Shown one piece after another: positions 6,124-13,595 of a stretch of DNA of 16,416 bases (its first letter is position 1; each line of letters begins with the position of its first letter). The translations under genes were made by a program, and so were the position numbers. Source of the DNA: Candidatus Arcticimaribacter sp. (GTDB lineage Bacteria > Bacteroidota > Bacteroidia > Flavobacteriales > Flavobacteriaceae). The notes under the pieces were generated by a model. The model saw nothing but the letters and a program-made list of their open reading frames with translations. It was not told the DNA's origin and did no database searches. The DNA is taken from assembly GCA_011526275.1 (NCBI GenBank), contig WTJP01000015.1, positions 1-16,416 of the forward strand, in the 5' to 3' direction.

Positions 6124-6969
6124 TTAGTAGTCCCCTAAGGTTTCAGGGTTTTGTGCCAAGGCACTTTCCAATTGTTCGTCGTTGGGTGCTTTCCCGTGCC
6201 AAGCATGGGTGTGCATCATAAAGTCAACGCCGTTCCCCATTTCGGTTTTCATCAAAATGCAAATGGGTTTCCCATTTCCGGTTTTGCTTTTGGCTTCTTC
6301 TAGGGTAGCTTTGATCGCTGCCAAATCGTTCCCCTCTTCAATGTTGAGTACTTCCCAACCAAAGGCTTTGAATTTGTCTTCCACACTTCCCATAGGCAAA
6401 ACTTCATCGGTAGAACCATCAATTTGTTTCCCGTTCAAGTCCACAGTAGCGATAAGATTGTCTACTTTTTTTGCCGCGGCATACATAATGGCTTCCCAGT
6501 TTTGTCCTTCTTGCAATTCGCCATCGCCCATAAGCGCATACACCAATTTATCGTCTTGGTTGAGTTTTTTCGCTTGTGCTGCACCAATGGCAACAGAAAG
6601 CCCTTGGCCTAAGGAACCAGAGGCAATGCGCACTCCCGGTAGGCCTTCGTGGGTGGTGGGGTGACCTTGCAAACGAGAATCAATTAGGCGGAAGGTGTTG
6701 AGCTCTTCCACGGGGAAATACCCTCGACGAGCGAGGACGCTGTAAAAAACAGGTGAAATATGGCCGTTGGAAAGGAAGAAAAGGTCTTCGTTAATTCCGT
6801 CCATATTAAAGCCTTCGTTTAATTCTAAAATCTCGTTGTAAAGGCAAACAAAAAATTCGGCACAACCTAAAGATCCGCCCGGGTGACCCGAACTGACTTT
6901 GTGTACCATGCGAAGAATATCGCGACGCACTTGCGTAACAATAGCTTGCGGAGAAGGTGTTGATGACAT
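6124..6969 (-). CDS. Transketolase, N-terminal subunit
   Basis: This 281-aa subunit holds the thiamine-diphosphate pyrophosphate-binding domain. Visible are SGHPGGSLG (27-35, H29), NGHISP (68-73), GSLGQGLSVAIG (118-129) and the GDG...N cofactor motif GDGELQEGQNWEA (148-160) with N179 about 30 residues later. I start it at the ATG at 6969. The upstream ATG at 7005 lies beyond the -7 element at 6996-6989, so it would not be on the transcript, and the 12 extra residues look non-native. It is the first gene of a minus-strand unit with the C-subunit and a beta-barrel gene. Confidence 0.93.
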   Translation of the reverse strand: MSSTPSPQAIVTQVRRDILRMVHKVSSGHPGGSLGCAEFFVCLYNEILELNEGFNMDGINEDLFFLSNGHISPVFYSVLARRGYFPVEELNTFRLIDSRLQGHPTTHEGLPGVRIASGSLGQGLSVAIGAAQAKKLNQDDKLVYALMGDGELQEGQNWEAIMYAAAKKVDNLIATVDLNGKQIDGSTDEVLPMGSVEDKFKAFGWEVLNIEEGNDLAAIKATLEEAKSKTGNGKPICILMKTEMGNGVDFMMHTHAWHGKAPNDEQLESALAQNPETLGDY

Positions 6970-6988
6970 TTGGTTATTTTTAATAGTG

Positions 6989-7022
6989 CAAAAATAGGGG
7001 TTCACTAAAGATTAACCGCAAC
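6989..7022 (-). promoter_or_regulatory. Promoter of the transketolase operon
   Basis: The minus strand reads GTTG (7022-7019), 22 nt, then TATTTTTG (6996-6989), a perfect -7 box with a slightly long spacer. The -7 box ends 19 nt before the ATG at 6969 and lies inside the longer upstream reading frame, which supports the shorter start. Confidence 0.5.
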
Positions 7023-7042
7023 GAACTTATCAAAGATTACCA

Positions 7043-7092
7043 ACAATTTTGATTGTATTTCACTGCATTAGCCATTGCTCACAATGCATTGT
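7043..7092. promoter_or_regulatory. Paired ACAAT/ATTGT inverted repeats, possible operator
   Basis: ACAAT-N4-ATTGT occurs at 7043-7056. A perfect 12-bp palindrome ACAATGCATTGT occurs at 7081-7092, ending 5 nt before the tgt -33 box. A third overlapping arrangement, CATTG-N4-CAATG, spans 7073-7086. They lie between the divergent transketolase and tgt promoters, with dyad centres 37 bp apart. A shared regulator binding site is inferred; AT-rich chance repeats remain possible. Confidence 0.35.
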
Positions 7093-7097
7093 TTTTC

Positions 7098-7129
7098 TTT
7101 GAATGACTTCGATCACTTCCGTATCTTTA
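7098..7129 (+). promoter_or_regulatory. Promoter of the tgt operon
   Basis: TTTG (7098-7101), 20 nt, then TATCTTTA (7122-7129): a perfect -33 box, ideal spacing, and a -7 box with only the last base off consensus. The -7 box ends 16 nt before the tgt ATG, implying a leader of roughly 12 nt. That is too short for a riboswitch. Confidence 0.65.
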
Positions 7130-7145
7130 CCGCTTAATAATTAGG

Positions 7146-8276
7146 ATGGAATTTAGCTTATTGCATACCGACCCTGGCAGTAAAGCCCGCGCTGGAGAAA
7201 TCACAACCGCTCATGGGAAAATTCAAACCCCCATTTTTATGCCGGTGGGAACTGCTGCCACAGTGAAAGGGGTGCATCAACGCGATTTAAAAAATGAAAT
7301 CAACCCCGATATTATTTTGGGAAATACCTACCATCTCTATCTGCGTCCGGGCACCGATATACTGCGACAAGCGGGTGGACTCCATAAATTCATGGGTTGG
7401 GATCGGCCTTTGTTGACCGATTCTGGCGGCTATCAAGTCTATTCCCTTTCGGCCAATCGAAAAATAAAAGAAGAAGGTGTAAAGTTTAAATCCCATATCG
7501 ATGGTTCCTATCATGTGTTTACCCCTGAAAATGCAATCGATATTCAACGCCAAATAGGTGCCGATATCATCATGGCTTTCGACGAGTGTACTCCTTATCC
7601 CTGCGAATACAAATACGCTAAAGCGTCCATGCACATGACCCATCGATGGTTGGACCGCTGTTTAGCGCAGGATAAGAAAAGCCCTTTTCTCTACGGCTAC
7701 GAACAAACGCTATTCCCCATAGTGCAGGGGAGTACCTACAAAGATTTGCGGCAACAATCTGCAGAGTTTATTGCTTCTCGCGAAGCCCCTGGGAATGCCA
7801 TTGGAGGGCTTTCGGTAGGGGAACCAGCTGAAGAAATGTATGCCATGACCGATGTGGTTTGTGCCATTCTACCCGAAGATAAACCCCGTTATTTGATGGG
7901 GGTGGGTACACCCATCAACCTCTTGGAAAACATAGCGCTTGGTGTCGATATGTTCGATTGCGTGCTGCCTTCTCGCAATGCGCGAAACGGCATGCTCTAC
8001 ACCTTTGAAGGTTCCATCAACATCAAAAATAAAAAGTGGGAGAACGACTTTTCAGTCATTGACCCCGATGCGCATACCTTTGTCGATACGGCCTACTCCA
8101 AAGCCTATTTGCGTCATTTGTTTTCTGTCAATGAATTGTTGGGGAAACAAATAGCAACCATCCACAACCTAGGGTTCTACCTAGCCTTGGTGCGACAAGC
8201 AAGAGAAAAAATCCTAGCCGGCGAGTTCACGGCTTGGAAGGATAAAATGGTCAAACAAATGGATAAACGCCTGTAA
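7146..8276 (+). CDS. tgt: tRNA-guanine transglycosylase (queuosine pathway)
   Basis: Tgt swaps guanine-34 of GUN-anticodon tRNAs (Asp, Asn, His, Tyr) for the queuosine precursor preQ1. The 376-aa length is normal. D92 in LLTDSGGYQVYS and the nucleophile-type D271 in MFDCVLPSRNARNG correspond to the two catalytic aspartates of the Zymomonas enzyme. GGLSVGEP forms part of the substrate pocket. The usual zinc site near the C-terminus (CxCxxC plus His) is altered: the three cysteine positions read as A309, T311 and D314 in DPDAHTFVDTAYSKAYLRHL, while H340 in TIHNL remains. The fold and active site are otherwise intact, so I read it as functional. It has its own promoter and is followed 2 nt later by an LptF/LptG-family gene. 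Confidence 0.96.
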   Translation: MEFSLLHTDPGSKARAGEITTAHGKIQTPIFMPVGTAATVKGVHQRDLKNEINPDIILGNTYHLYLRPGTDILRQAGGLHKFMGWDRPLLTDSGGYQVYSLSANRKIKEEGVKFKSHIDGSYHVFTPENAIDIQRQIGADIIMAFDECTPYPCEYKYAKASMHMTHRWLDRCLAQDKKSPFLYGYEQTLFPIVQGSTYKDLRQQSAEFIASREAPGNAIGGLSVGEPAEEMYAMTDVVCAILPEDKPRYLMGVGTPINLLENIALGVDMFDCVLPSRNARNGMLYTFEGSINIKNKKWENDFSVIDPDAHTFVDTAYSKAYLRHLFSVNELLGKQIATIHNLGFYLALVRQAREKILAGEFTAWKDKMVKQMDKRL

Positions 8277-8278
8277 AT

Positions 8279-9358
8279 ATGTTTAGACTCATCGATGCCT
8301 ATATCATTAAGCGCTACTTGTCAACCTTTTTTGTCATGTTGCTCTTGTTTATTCCTATAGGAATCATGGTCGATGTAGCCGAGAAAATCGACAAGTTTAA
8401 AGAAAATGAAATACCACTAGGGGAGATCGTAAGCTATTATATTGACTTTATGTGGTACTTCGGGAATTTACTTTTCCCCATCTTTCTTTTTCTCGCAGTG
8501 ATTTGGTTTACCTCCAAGTTGGCCAATAACACCGAGGTTATCGCCATACTAAGTTCAGGGATTTCATTTAATCGTTTCTTGCGTCCTTACCTCATTTCTG
8601 CTACTATGATTGCCAGTTTTGCTTTCCTTGCGGGCATGTTTATTGTCCCCAAAGCCAGTGAGGGATTCAATGAGTTCTTCTTTAAATATCTAAACAAACG
8701 CAAAGACGACCGAAAGACAACCAATCTCTTTAAGCAAATCAACGAGAAGGAATTTATTTACGTGAGTAATTACAATCCTACCAGAAAACGTGCACTCGAT
8801 TTTTCCTTAGAACATTTTGAAGGAGATAGCATGACCTTTAAAATCATGGCGCAATCGATTAGATGGATAGAAAAAGATTCTGTTTTCCGCATGGTGAACT
8901 ATAAAAAGCGTAGGATAGTAGGGGATGAAGAATATTTAGAACAAGAAAGTGTACAGGATACCCTCTTCGATTTTGAAATTCAAGACTTGGCTCCGCTCAA
9001 TTACAAAGCTGAAACCCTCACCATGTTTGAGCTCAATGACTTTATTGCTTCAGAAGAACGCAGCGGCTCGGTCTTGATTAATCAGCATTTATTGGTGCGC
9101 CATAAGCGCTACAGTTTACCCGTCTCTGCTTTTATTTTAACCTTGATTGCAGTAGCGGTTTCTTCTTTTAAACGCCGTGGAGGGATGGGGGTTAACCTGG
9201 CTTTTGGTATCGCTTTGGGCTTCATCTTTATTTTCTTCGATAAGATCTTTGGGGTCATGGTGGCCAAATCGAATTTTTCACCTGCCCTAGCGGCATGGCT
9301 ACCATTACTCATTTTCTCTCTTTTGGCCATTGGGCTGTTGAACTATGCAAAACGCTAG
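8279..9358 (+). CDS. LptF/LptG family permease (YjgP/YjgQ)
   Basis: This 359-aa inner-membrane protein belongs to the LptF/LptG family, the transmembrane partners of LptB2 in the ABC machine that extracts lipopolysaccharide and drives it to the outer membrane. It shows three N-terminal membrane helices (about 13-35, 57-80 and 100-125), a large periplasmic domain (about 130-275), and three C-terminal helices (about 278-295, 303-325 and 333-355). The opening FRLIDAYIIKRYLSTFFVMLL and the conserved SSGIS loop (91-95) with R99 are typical. LptF and LptG are hard to tell apart from sequence alone; position after tgt is usual for this clade. It follows tgt by 2 nt, and its last 14 nt overlap the next gene. 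Confidence 0.9.
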   Translation: MFRLIDAYIIKRYLSTFFVMLLLFIPIGIMVDVAEKIDKFKENEIPLGEIVSYYIDFMWYFGNLLFPIFLFLAVIWFTSKLANNTEVIAILSSGISFNRFLRPYLISATMIASFAFLAGMFIVPKASEGFNEFFFKYLNKRKDDRKTTNLFKQINEKEFIYVSNYNPTRKRALDFSLEHFEGDSMTFKIMAQSIRWIEKDSVFRMVNYKKRRIVGDEEYLEQESVQDTLFDFEIQDLAPLNYKAETLTMFELNDFIASEERSGSVLINQHLLVRHKRYSLPVSAFILTLIAVAVSSFKRRGGMGVNLAFGIALGFIFIFFDKIFGVMVAKSNFSPALAAWLPLLIFSLLAIGLLNYAKR

Positions 9359-10241
9359 AACCAGGAGTTTAATCCACCTGCACTTCATTATTTTTATATG
9401 GGGATTCACCTCCATTTTGGGGGCGCTCATCGATTTAGATTCTTCGGCTATTGTTTGGTTTCGCATGATGATAGGAGCCGGCGCTATCGCTTTGTATTTT
9501 CTGCTTTTTTCGCCAAAATCATTTAGGCTACACCCGGGGGCGATGAAGTACTACCTTTTGGGAGGTGTACTCATTTCAGTGCATTGGTTGCTGTTTTTTT
9601 ACGCCATAAAAATCTCTTCGATCTCCCTCACGCTCTCCATCTTGTCTTCGGCTTCCTTGATGACATCTGTCTTAGAGCCCTTGGTTTTTAAACGCCCTTT
9701 GCGACTCTATGAAGTCTTTTTTGGACTATTTGTCATTCTAGGGCTTTACTTAATTTTCGGGGTACAAAAAGAAAACATGCTGGGTATAGTAACTGCACTG
9801 TTGTGCACCTTGCTTTCGGTGCTGTTTTCATTGCTCAATGGGAAACTCATTCAGCACTATCCAGCCAATTCTATTTCCTTCTACCAACTGCTCACCGGCG
9901 GACTGCTTTTTACGGTTGTCCTTTTGTTTTCTGAACAAACCGTGGCAGGTTTTTATCGTTTGACCTATGACGATTGGCTGTGGTTGTTTCTCTTAGCGAC
10001 CGTTTGCACCGCCTATGCCACCATCGCTTCTGTTCAAATTTTAAAGCACGTTACCCCGTTTACCATGATGATATCGCTCAACTTAGAGCCGGTTTACGGG
10101 ATTCTTTTTTCGCTATTGATTTTTGGAGAAAAAGAATTGATGAGCGGACAATTCTATCTCGGTGTACTCATTATTTTGGGAGGAGTTATTGGGAACGGAA
10201 TTTATAAACGTCAACGTGAAAAAAGTAGGGCACAGAAGTAA
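9345..10241 (+). CDS. EamA/DMT-superfamily transporter, 10 helices
   Basis: This 298-aa, very hydrophobic protein has two repeated EamA halves (about residues 8-135 and 148-287) of five membrane helices each. The first half opens HLHFIIFIWGFTSILGALI and includes the conserved RMMIGAGAIALYFLL; the second ends LEPVYGILFSLLIFGE. EamA proteins are usually exporters of metabolites or amino acids, and the substrate here is unknown. It begins inside the end of the LptF/LptG gene (14-nt overlap), so it is very likely in the tgt operon and translationally coupled. The short tail KRQREKSRAQK is basic and cytoplasmic by the positive-inside rule. Confidence 0.88.
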   Translation: MQNARTRSLIHLHFIIFIWGFTSILGALIDLDSSAIVWFRMMIGAGAIALYFLLFSPKSFRLHPGAMKYYLLGGVLISVHWLLFFYAIKISSISLTLSILSSASLMTSVLEPLVFKRPLRLYEVFFGLFVILGLYLIFGVQKENMLGIVTALLCTLLSVLFSLLNGKLIQHYPANSISFYQLLTGGLLFTVVLLFSEQTVAGFYRLTYDDWLWLFLLATVCTAYATIASVQILKHVTPFTMMISLNLEPVYGILFSLLIFGEKELMSGQFYLGVLIILGGVIGNGIYKRQREKSRAQK

Positions 10242-10248
10242 AAATTTA

Positions 10249-10256
10249 TACCTTTG
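10249..10256 (+). promoter_or_regulatory. -7 element of accA
   Basis: TACCTTTG is a perfect TAnnTTTG match that begins 8 nt after the transporter stop and ends 18 nt before the accA ATG. No TTTG is seen at -33. It overlaps a TTG that would otherwise allow a longer accA reading frame, arguing for the ATG start. Confidence 0.45.
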
Positions 10257-10274
10257 ATTGATACATTGAAACCA

Positions 10275-11228
10275 ATGGAATATTTAGATTTTGAATTACC
10301 GATTAAAGAAATCAATGAACAGCTAAGCAAATGCCGTGTCATTGGTGATGAAAACGAGATTGATGTAACCGATACCTGCGAACAACTCGAGGAGAAACTC
10401 AAGGCGGCCAAAGAAGATATCTATGGGAATCTAACCCCATGGCAGCGAGTTCAATTATCGCGTCATCCCTCTCGTCCTTATACATTAGATTATATCAAAG
10501 CCCTTTGTGGGGATACTTTTTTAGAATTACACGGCGACCGCAATGTGCGCGACGACAAAGCCATGATTGGCGGTTTGGGGAAAATCAATGACCAGTCATT
10601 CATGTTCATTGGAACCCAAAAAGGCTACAATACGGCGACGCGAAAATACCGCAACTTTGGGATGGCAACCCCCGAAGGCTATCGCAAGGCACTGCGCTTG
10701 ATGAAATCAGCGGAAAAGTTTGGGATCCCAATCATCTCTTTTGTCGATACCCCTGGGGCATACCCCGGTCTTGAAGCGGAAGAGCGCGGACAAGGAGAAG
10801 CCATTGCCCGTAACATTTATGAAATGCTTTCCATTAAAGTACCCATTATTGTGGTCATTATAGGAGAAGGCGCTTCAGGAGGTGCACTCGGTATTGGTGT
10901 GGGCGACCGCATTAATATGTTGGAAAACACCTGGTACTCGGTTATTTCACCAGAATCTTGCTCGTCTATCCTTTGGCGCAGTTGGGAGTACAAAGAACAA
11001 GCTGCTGAGGCGTTAAAACTCACAGCTACCGACATGAAAAAGGCCAAATTGATCGATAAGATCATCAAAGAACCTTTGGGAGGTGCACACTACGATCGTG
11101 CTACCGCTTTCCAAACGGTAAAGGCAGAAATTATGAAAGACTTTAAAGCCCTAGACAAACTCGCTACGGAAGAACTCATCGCACAACGCCGCGACAAGTT
11201 CGACCAAATGGGCGTCTTTAATGGCTAG
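10275..11228 (+). CDS. accA: Acetyl-CoA carboxylase carboxyltransferase subunit alpha
   Basis: AccA pairs with AccD (not in this window) to move the carboxyl group from biotin carrier protein to acetyl-CoA, making malonyl-CoA for fatty acid synthesis. The 317-aa length is standard. Recognisable blocks are TPWQRVQLSRHPSRPYTLDY (54-73), FLELHGDRN (82-90), ISFVDTPGAYPGLEAEERGQ (154-173), and the oxyanion-type loop GEGASGGALGIGVGD (197-211), followed by SVISPESCSSILW. I use the ATG at 10275; a TTG seven codons upstream lies in the promoter. Confidence 0.97.
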   Translation: MEYLDFELPIKEINEQLSKCRVIGDENEIDVTDTCEQLEEKLKAAKEDIYGNLTPWQRVQLSRHPSRPYTLDYIKALCGDTFLELHGDRNVRDDKAMIGGLGKINDQSFMFIGTQKGYNTATRKYRNFGMATPEGYRKALRLMKSAEKFGIPIISFVDTPGAYPGLEAEERGQGEAIARNIYEMLSIKVPIIVVIIGEGASGGALGIGVGDRINMLENTWYSVISPESCSSILWRSWEYKEQAAEALKLTATDMKKAKLIDKIIKEPLGGAHYDRATAFQTVKAEIMKDFKALDKLATEELIAQRRDKFDQMGVFNG

Positions 11229-11261
11229 GCTTTTCAGGTTTATCAACATTTTTTCTGACTT

Positions 11262-11280
11262 ATAAACAGCTTTTGTTTAT
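11262..11280. repeat. 7-bp inverted repeat between accA and dnaB
   Basis: ATAAACA (11262-11268), loop GCTTT, TGTTTAT (11274-11280), starting 33 nt past the accA stop in a 118-nt gap. The stem is AT-rich and weak, with only broken T-runs after it. It may be a weak accA terminator or a protein-binding dyad ahead of dnaB. Confidence 0.3.
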
Positions 11281-11346
11281 TGTTTTGCGAATACTTCGTT
11301 AGACAATAAAGCAAATCTTCAGCTACAATTTCTCTACATTTAACCA

Positions 11347-12870
11347 ATGGAAGAAAGGAAACCAATTATCGCCCCAGCCCTTTCAAATGCTGGAGTAGTA
11401 AACCTCGAAAAAGGGAAAATCCCGCCTCAAGCAGTCGATTTAGAAGAAGCTGTGTTGGGGGCAATGCTCATCGACAAAAAAGGTGTCGATGAAGTCATCG
11501 ATATTTTACAAGTCGACGCTTTTTACAAAGAAGCACATCAACACATTTTTGAAGCGATTCACCAGTTGTTTGAGAGTTCAGAACCCATCGACTTGCTCAC
11601 CGTTTCAGCCCAACTTAGGAAAAACGAAACCCTAGAAAAGGTAGGAGGGGACTTCTATTTGGTGCAATTGTCCAAAAAAGTTTCGACCTCGGCCCATATT
11701 GAATTTCACGCCCGCATCATCCTGCAAAAATTCATTCAGCGCAGTTTGATCAAGATTTCAAACGAAATCATTGAGAGTTCTTTCCAAGATTCAGTCGATG
11801 TTTTTGATTTACTCGACGAAGCAGAATCGAAGCTCTATGACGTGACCCAAGGGAACATCAAAAAATCTTCAGAGTCTGCACAAAACTTGGTGATTCAAGC
11901 GAAAAAACGGATTGAAGAAATCGCTAAAAAAGAAGGACTGAGTGGGGTAGCCACTGGCTTTGAAAAGCTCGATGCTTTGACCTCGGGTTGGCAACCCAGT
12001 GATTTAATCATTATCGCTGCACGTCCCGGGATGGGAAAAACAGCTTTGACCCTTTCCATGGCACGCAACATTGCAGTGATGAAGCAAACCCCTGTAGCAT
12101 TTTTCTCGCTCGAGATGTCTTCGGTACAGTTGATTACGCGTTTGATTTCTGCAGAAACGGGCTTGTCTTCTGAAAAATTGAGAACAGGAAAACTAGAAAG
12201 CCACGAATGGGAACAGCTCAATGTAAAAGTGGGGGACTTGGAGAAAGCTCCGCTCTACATTGACGATACCCCCTCGCTTTCGATTTTTGATTTACGCGCC
12301 AAGGCACGCCGACTTTCTTCCCAGTACGGCATTAAACTCATCATTGTGGATTACCTGCAGCTGATGACCGCTGGTACTTCGAACAAAACAGGAAACCGCG
12401 AGCAAGAGATTTCTACCATCTCGCGAAACTTAAAGGCCTTGGCCAAAGAATTGGATGTTCCGGTAATTGCACTTTCGCAGCTTTCCCGTGCGGTAGAGAC
12501 GAGGGGAGGGACCAAGCGTCCTATCCTTTCCGACCTGAGGGAATCGGGGGCAATTGAGCAAGATGCCGATATCGTTTCCTTTATTTATCGCCCAGAATAT
12601 TACGGTATAGACGAGTGGGACGATGAAGAACGCACTTCCTCTATTGGTCAAGCCGAATTTATTGTCGCTAAGCACCGTAACGGTGGTTTAGACAATATTC
12701 GTTTGAAGTTCTTAGGACACCTCGGGAAATTTGACAATTTGGAGACTTTTGATTCTCCTTATGAATTCCCTTCAAAAATGAATGAAACCATCGCGCCTGA
12801 ACAGTTCCCGTCGGCAGGGGAGGCCTTTGGCTCTTCCTTTAATGAGGACGATGGCGATGTGCCCTTTTAG
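11347..12870 (+). CDS. dnaB: Replicative DNA helicase DnaB
   Basis: DnaB is the hexameric 5'-3' helicase that unwinds the replication fork and contacts primase. The 507-aa protein has the N-terminal helical domain (about 24-130, PPQAVDLEEAVLGAMLID), a linker helix (about 180-200), and a RecA-type motor. Motor motifs are Walker A ARPGMGKT (225-232, K231), FSLEMSS (253-259), Walker B IIVDYLQLM (332-340, D335), SQLSRAVETRG (377-387) and the arginine-finger region AKHRNGG (441-447). No intein interrupts the motor, although DnaB is a common intein site. The C-terminus is a low-complexity extension ending NEDDGDVPF, resembling the SSB protein tip. A possible -7 box TACATTTA (11335-11342) ends only 4 nt before the ATG. 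Confidence 0.97.
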   Translation: MEERKPIIAPALSNAGVVNLEKGKIPPQAVDLEEAVLGAMLIDKKGVDEVIDILQVDAFYKEAHQHIFEAIHQLFESSEPIDLLTVSAQLRKNETLEKVGGDFYLVQLSKKVSTSAHIEFHARIILQKFIQRSLIKISNEIIESSFQDSVDVFDLLDEAESKLYDVTQGNIKKSSESAQNLVIQAKKRIEEIAKKEGLSGVATGFEKLDALTSGWQPSDLIIIAARPGMGKTALTLSMARNIAVMKQTPVAFFSLEMSSVQLITRLISAETGLSSEKLRTGKLESHEWEQLNVKVGDLEKAPLYIDDTPSLSIFDLRAKARRLSSQYGIKLIIVDYLQLMTAGTSNKTGNREQEISTISRNLKALAKELDVPVIALSQLSRAVETRGGTKRPILSDLRESGAIEQDADIVSFIYRPEYYGIDEWDDEERTSSIGQAEFIVAKHRNGGLDNIRLKFLGHLGKFDNLETFDSPYEFPSKMNETIAPEQFPSAGEAFGSSFNEDDGDVPF

Positions 12871-12886
12871 GTAAAATATAACGCAC

Positions 12887-12916
12887 AAAAAAACCAGCCG
12901 AAAGGCTGGTTTTTTT
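12887..12916. terminator. Bidirectional intrinsic terminator, dnaB / rplT
   Basis: A7 then CCAGCC (12887-12899), tetraloop GAAA (12900-12903), GGCTGG then T7 (12904-12916): a perfect 13-bp stem whose flanks give a T-run in both directions. It sits 16 nt after the dnaB stop and 21 nt from the rplT stop, so it ends both converging units. It is the only strong intrinsic terminator I see in the window. Confidence 0.93.
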
Positions 12917-12937
12917 ATGGAGTACAATGATCACTAT

Positions 12938-13282
12938 TTATTTGATTTTGTCGACGATGGCTTTAAATGCATCGGGGTGATTCATCGCTAAATCGGCAAG
13001 AACTTTACGGTTCAATTCGATATTGTTGGCGTGAACTTTTCCCATGAATTGGCTGTACGACATTCCGTGTAAACGCGCTGCGGCGTTGATACGGGTGATC
13101 CATAAAGATCTAAAGTTACGTTTTTTGGTTTTGCGGTCACGGTAGGCGTACTGCATGGCTTTATCCACTGCATTTTTCGCTACGGTCCACACGTTTTTAC
13201 GGCGTCCAAAGTATCCTTTGGCTTGCTTTAAAACTTTTTTTCTGCGTGCTCTTGAAGCAACTGAGTTTACTGATCTTGGCAT
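12938..13282 (-). CDS. rplT: Large-subunit ribosomal protein bL20
   Basis: This 114-aa basic protein is essential for early 50S assembly through 23S rRNA domain II. The start MPRSVNSVASRARRKKVLK and the core AKGYFGRRKNVWTVAKNAV, YRDRKTKKRNFRSLWITRIN and AARLHGMSYS are clear bL20. It is the last gene of the thrS-infC-rpmI-rplT operon and ends against the terminator. In Gammaproteobacteria and Bacillus, L20 represses rpmI-rplT by binding the leader mRNA; here no such site can be confirmed by eye. A purine-rich run (A/G only) lies directly before the ATG on this strand. The 88-nt gap to rpmI holds a small hairpin, CAACA-N4-TGTTG, at 13334-13347. Confidence 0.97.
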   Translation of the reverse strand: MPRSVNSVASRARRKKVLKQAKGYFGRRKNVWTVAKNAVDKAMQYAYRDRKTKKRNFRSLWITRINAAARLHGMSYSQFMGKVHANNIELNRKVLADLAMNHPDAFKAIVDKIK

Positions 13283-13370
13283 TTCTTTTTTCTTTTTTGT
13301 TACAAGGCGGTAGAGTTACACTTTTAAAGCCCGCAACAGGGTTGTTGAATTAATTTAACCGGAACAAAGC

Positions 13371-13568
13371 TTATTTTAAGCGTAATTGTTCTTTGATGTT
13401 GTCGGCATCACTTTCGTGTACCAATCCTGAGTGTGTCAATTTAAGCTTGCGCTTTTTTGACTTTTTGGTCAAGATGTGGCTTTTGAAAGCATGCTTACGT
13501 TTGATTTTACCGCTACCTGTAAGCTTAAAACGCTTCTTGGCAGAGGATTTAGTTTTCATTTTTGGCAT
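13371..13568 (-). CDS. rpmI: Large-subunit ribosomal protein bL35
   Basis: This 65-aa, highly basic protein is typical of bL35: MPKMKTKSSAKKRFKLTGSG at the N-terminus, KHAFKSHILTKKSKKRKL in the middle, and an acidic patch (HESDADNIKEQL) at the end. It lies 27 nt downstream of infC in the conserved translation operon. The long 88-nt spacing to rplT leaves room for a leader structure, but no promoter box is convincing there. Confidence 0.96.
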   Translation of the reverse strand: MPKMKTKSSAKKRFKLTGSGKIKRKHAFKSHILTKKSKKRKLKLTHSGLVHESDADNIKEQLRLK

Positions 13569-13595
13569 TGCTCTTTATTTAATTATTGTACTCGC

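Noticed and set aside
6182..6664. 160-aa plus-strand open frame opposite the transketolase N-subunit
   Set aside because: It lies wholly antisense to a clearly conserved gene, has Ser/Phe/Pro-rich non-domain content, and is the expected shadow of a long coding frame.
7130..7145. preQ1 riboswitch ahead of tgt
   Set aside because: The predicted leader is only about 12 nt, too short for any preQ1 aptamer.
10254..10274. Longer accA start at TTG 10254
   Set aside because: The TTG overlaps the -7 box TACCTTTG, so it would lie upstream of the transcription start; the ATG at 10275 gives the normal AccA N-terminus.
11240..11248. DnaA-box-like TTATCAACA upstream of dnaB
   Set aside because: It deviates at the critical C of TTATCCACA, stands alone, and no DnaA-box cluster or unwinding element lies nearby. 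Not evidence for an origin.
13283..13370. L20-binding leader or independent rplT promoter in the rpmI-rplT gap
   Set aside because: Only a 5-bp hairpin and an off-register TAAGCTTTG were found; neither is enough to call a regulatory element. Comparative folding would be needed.
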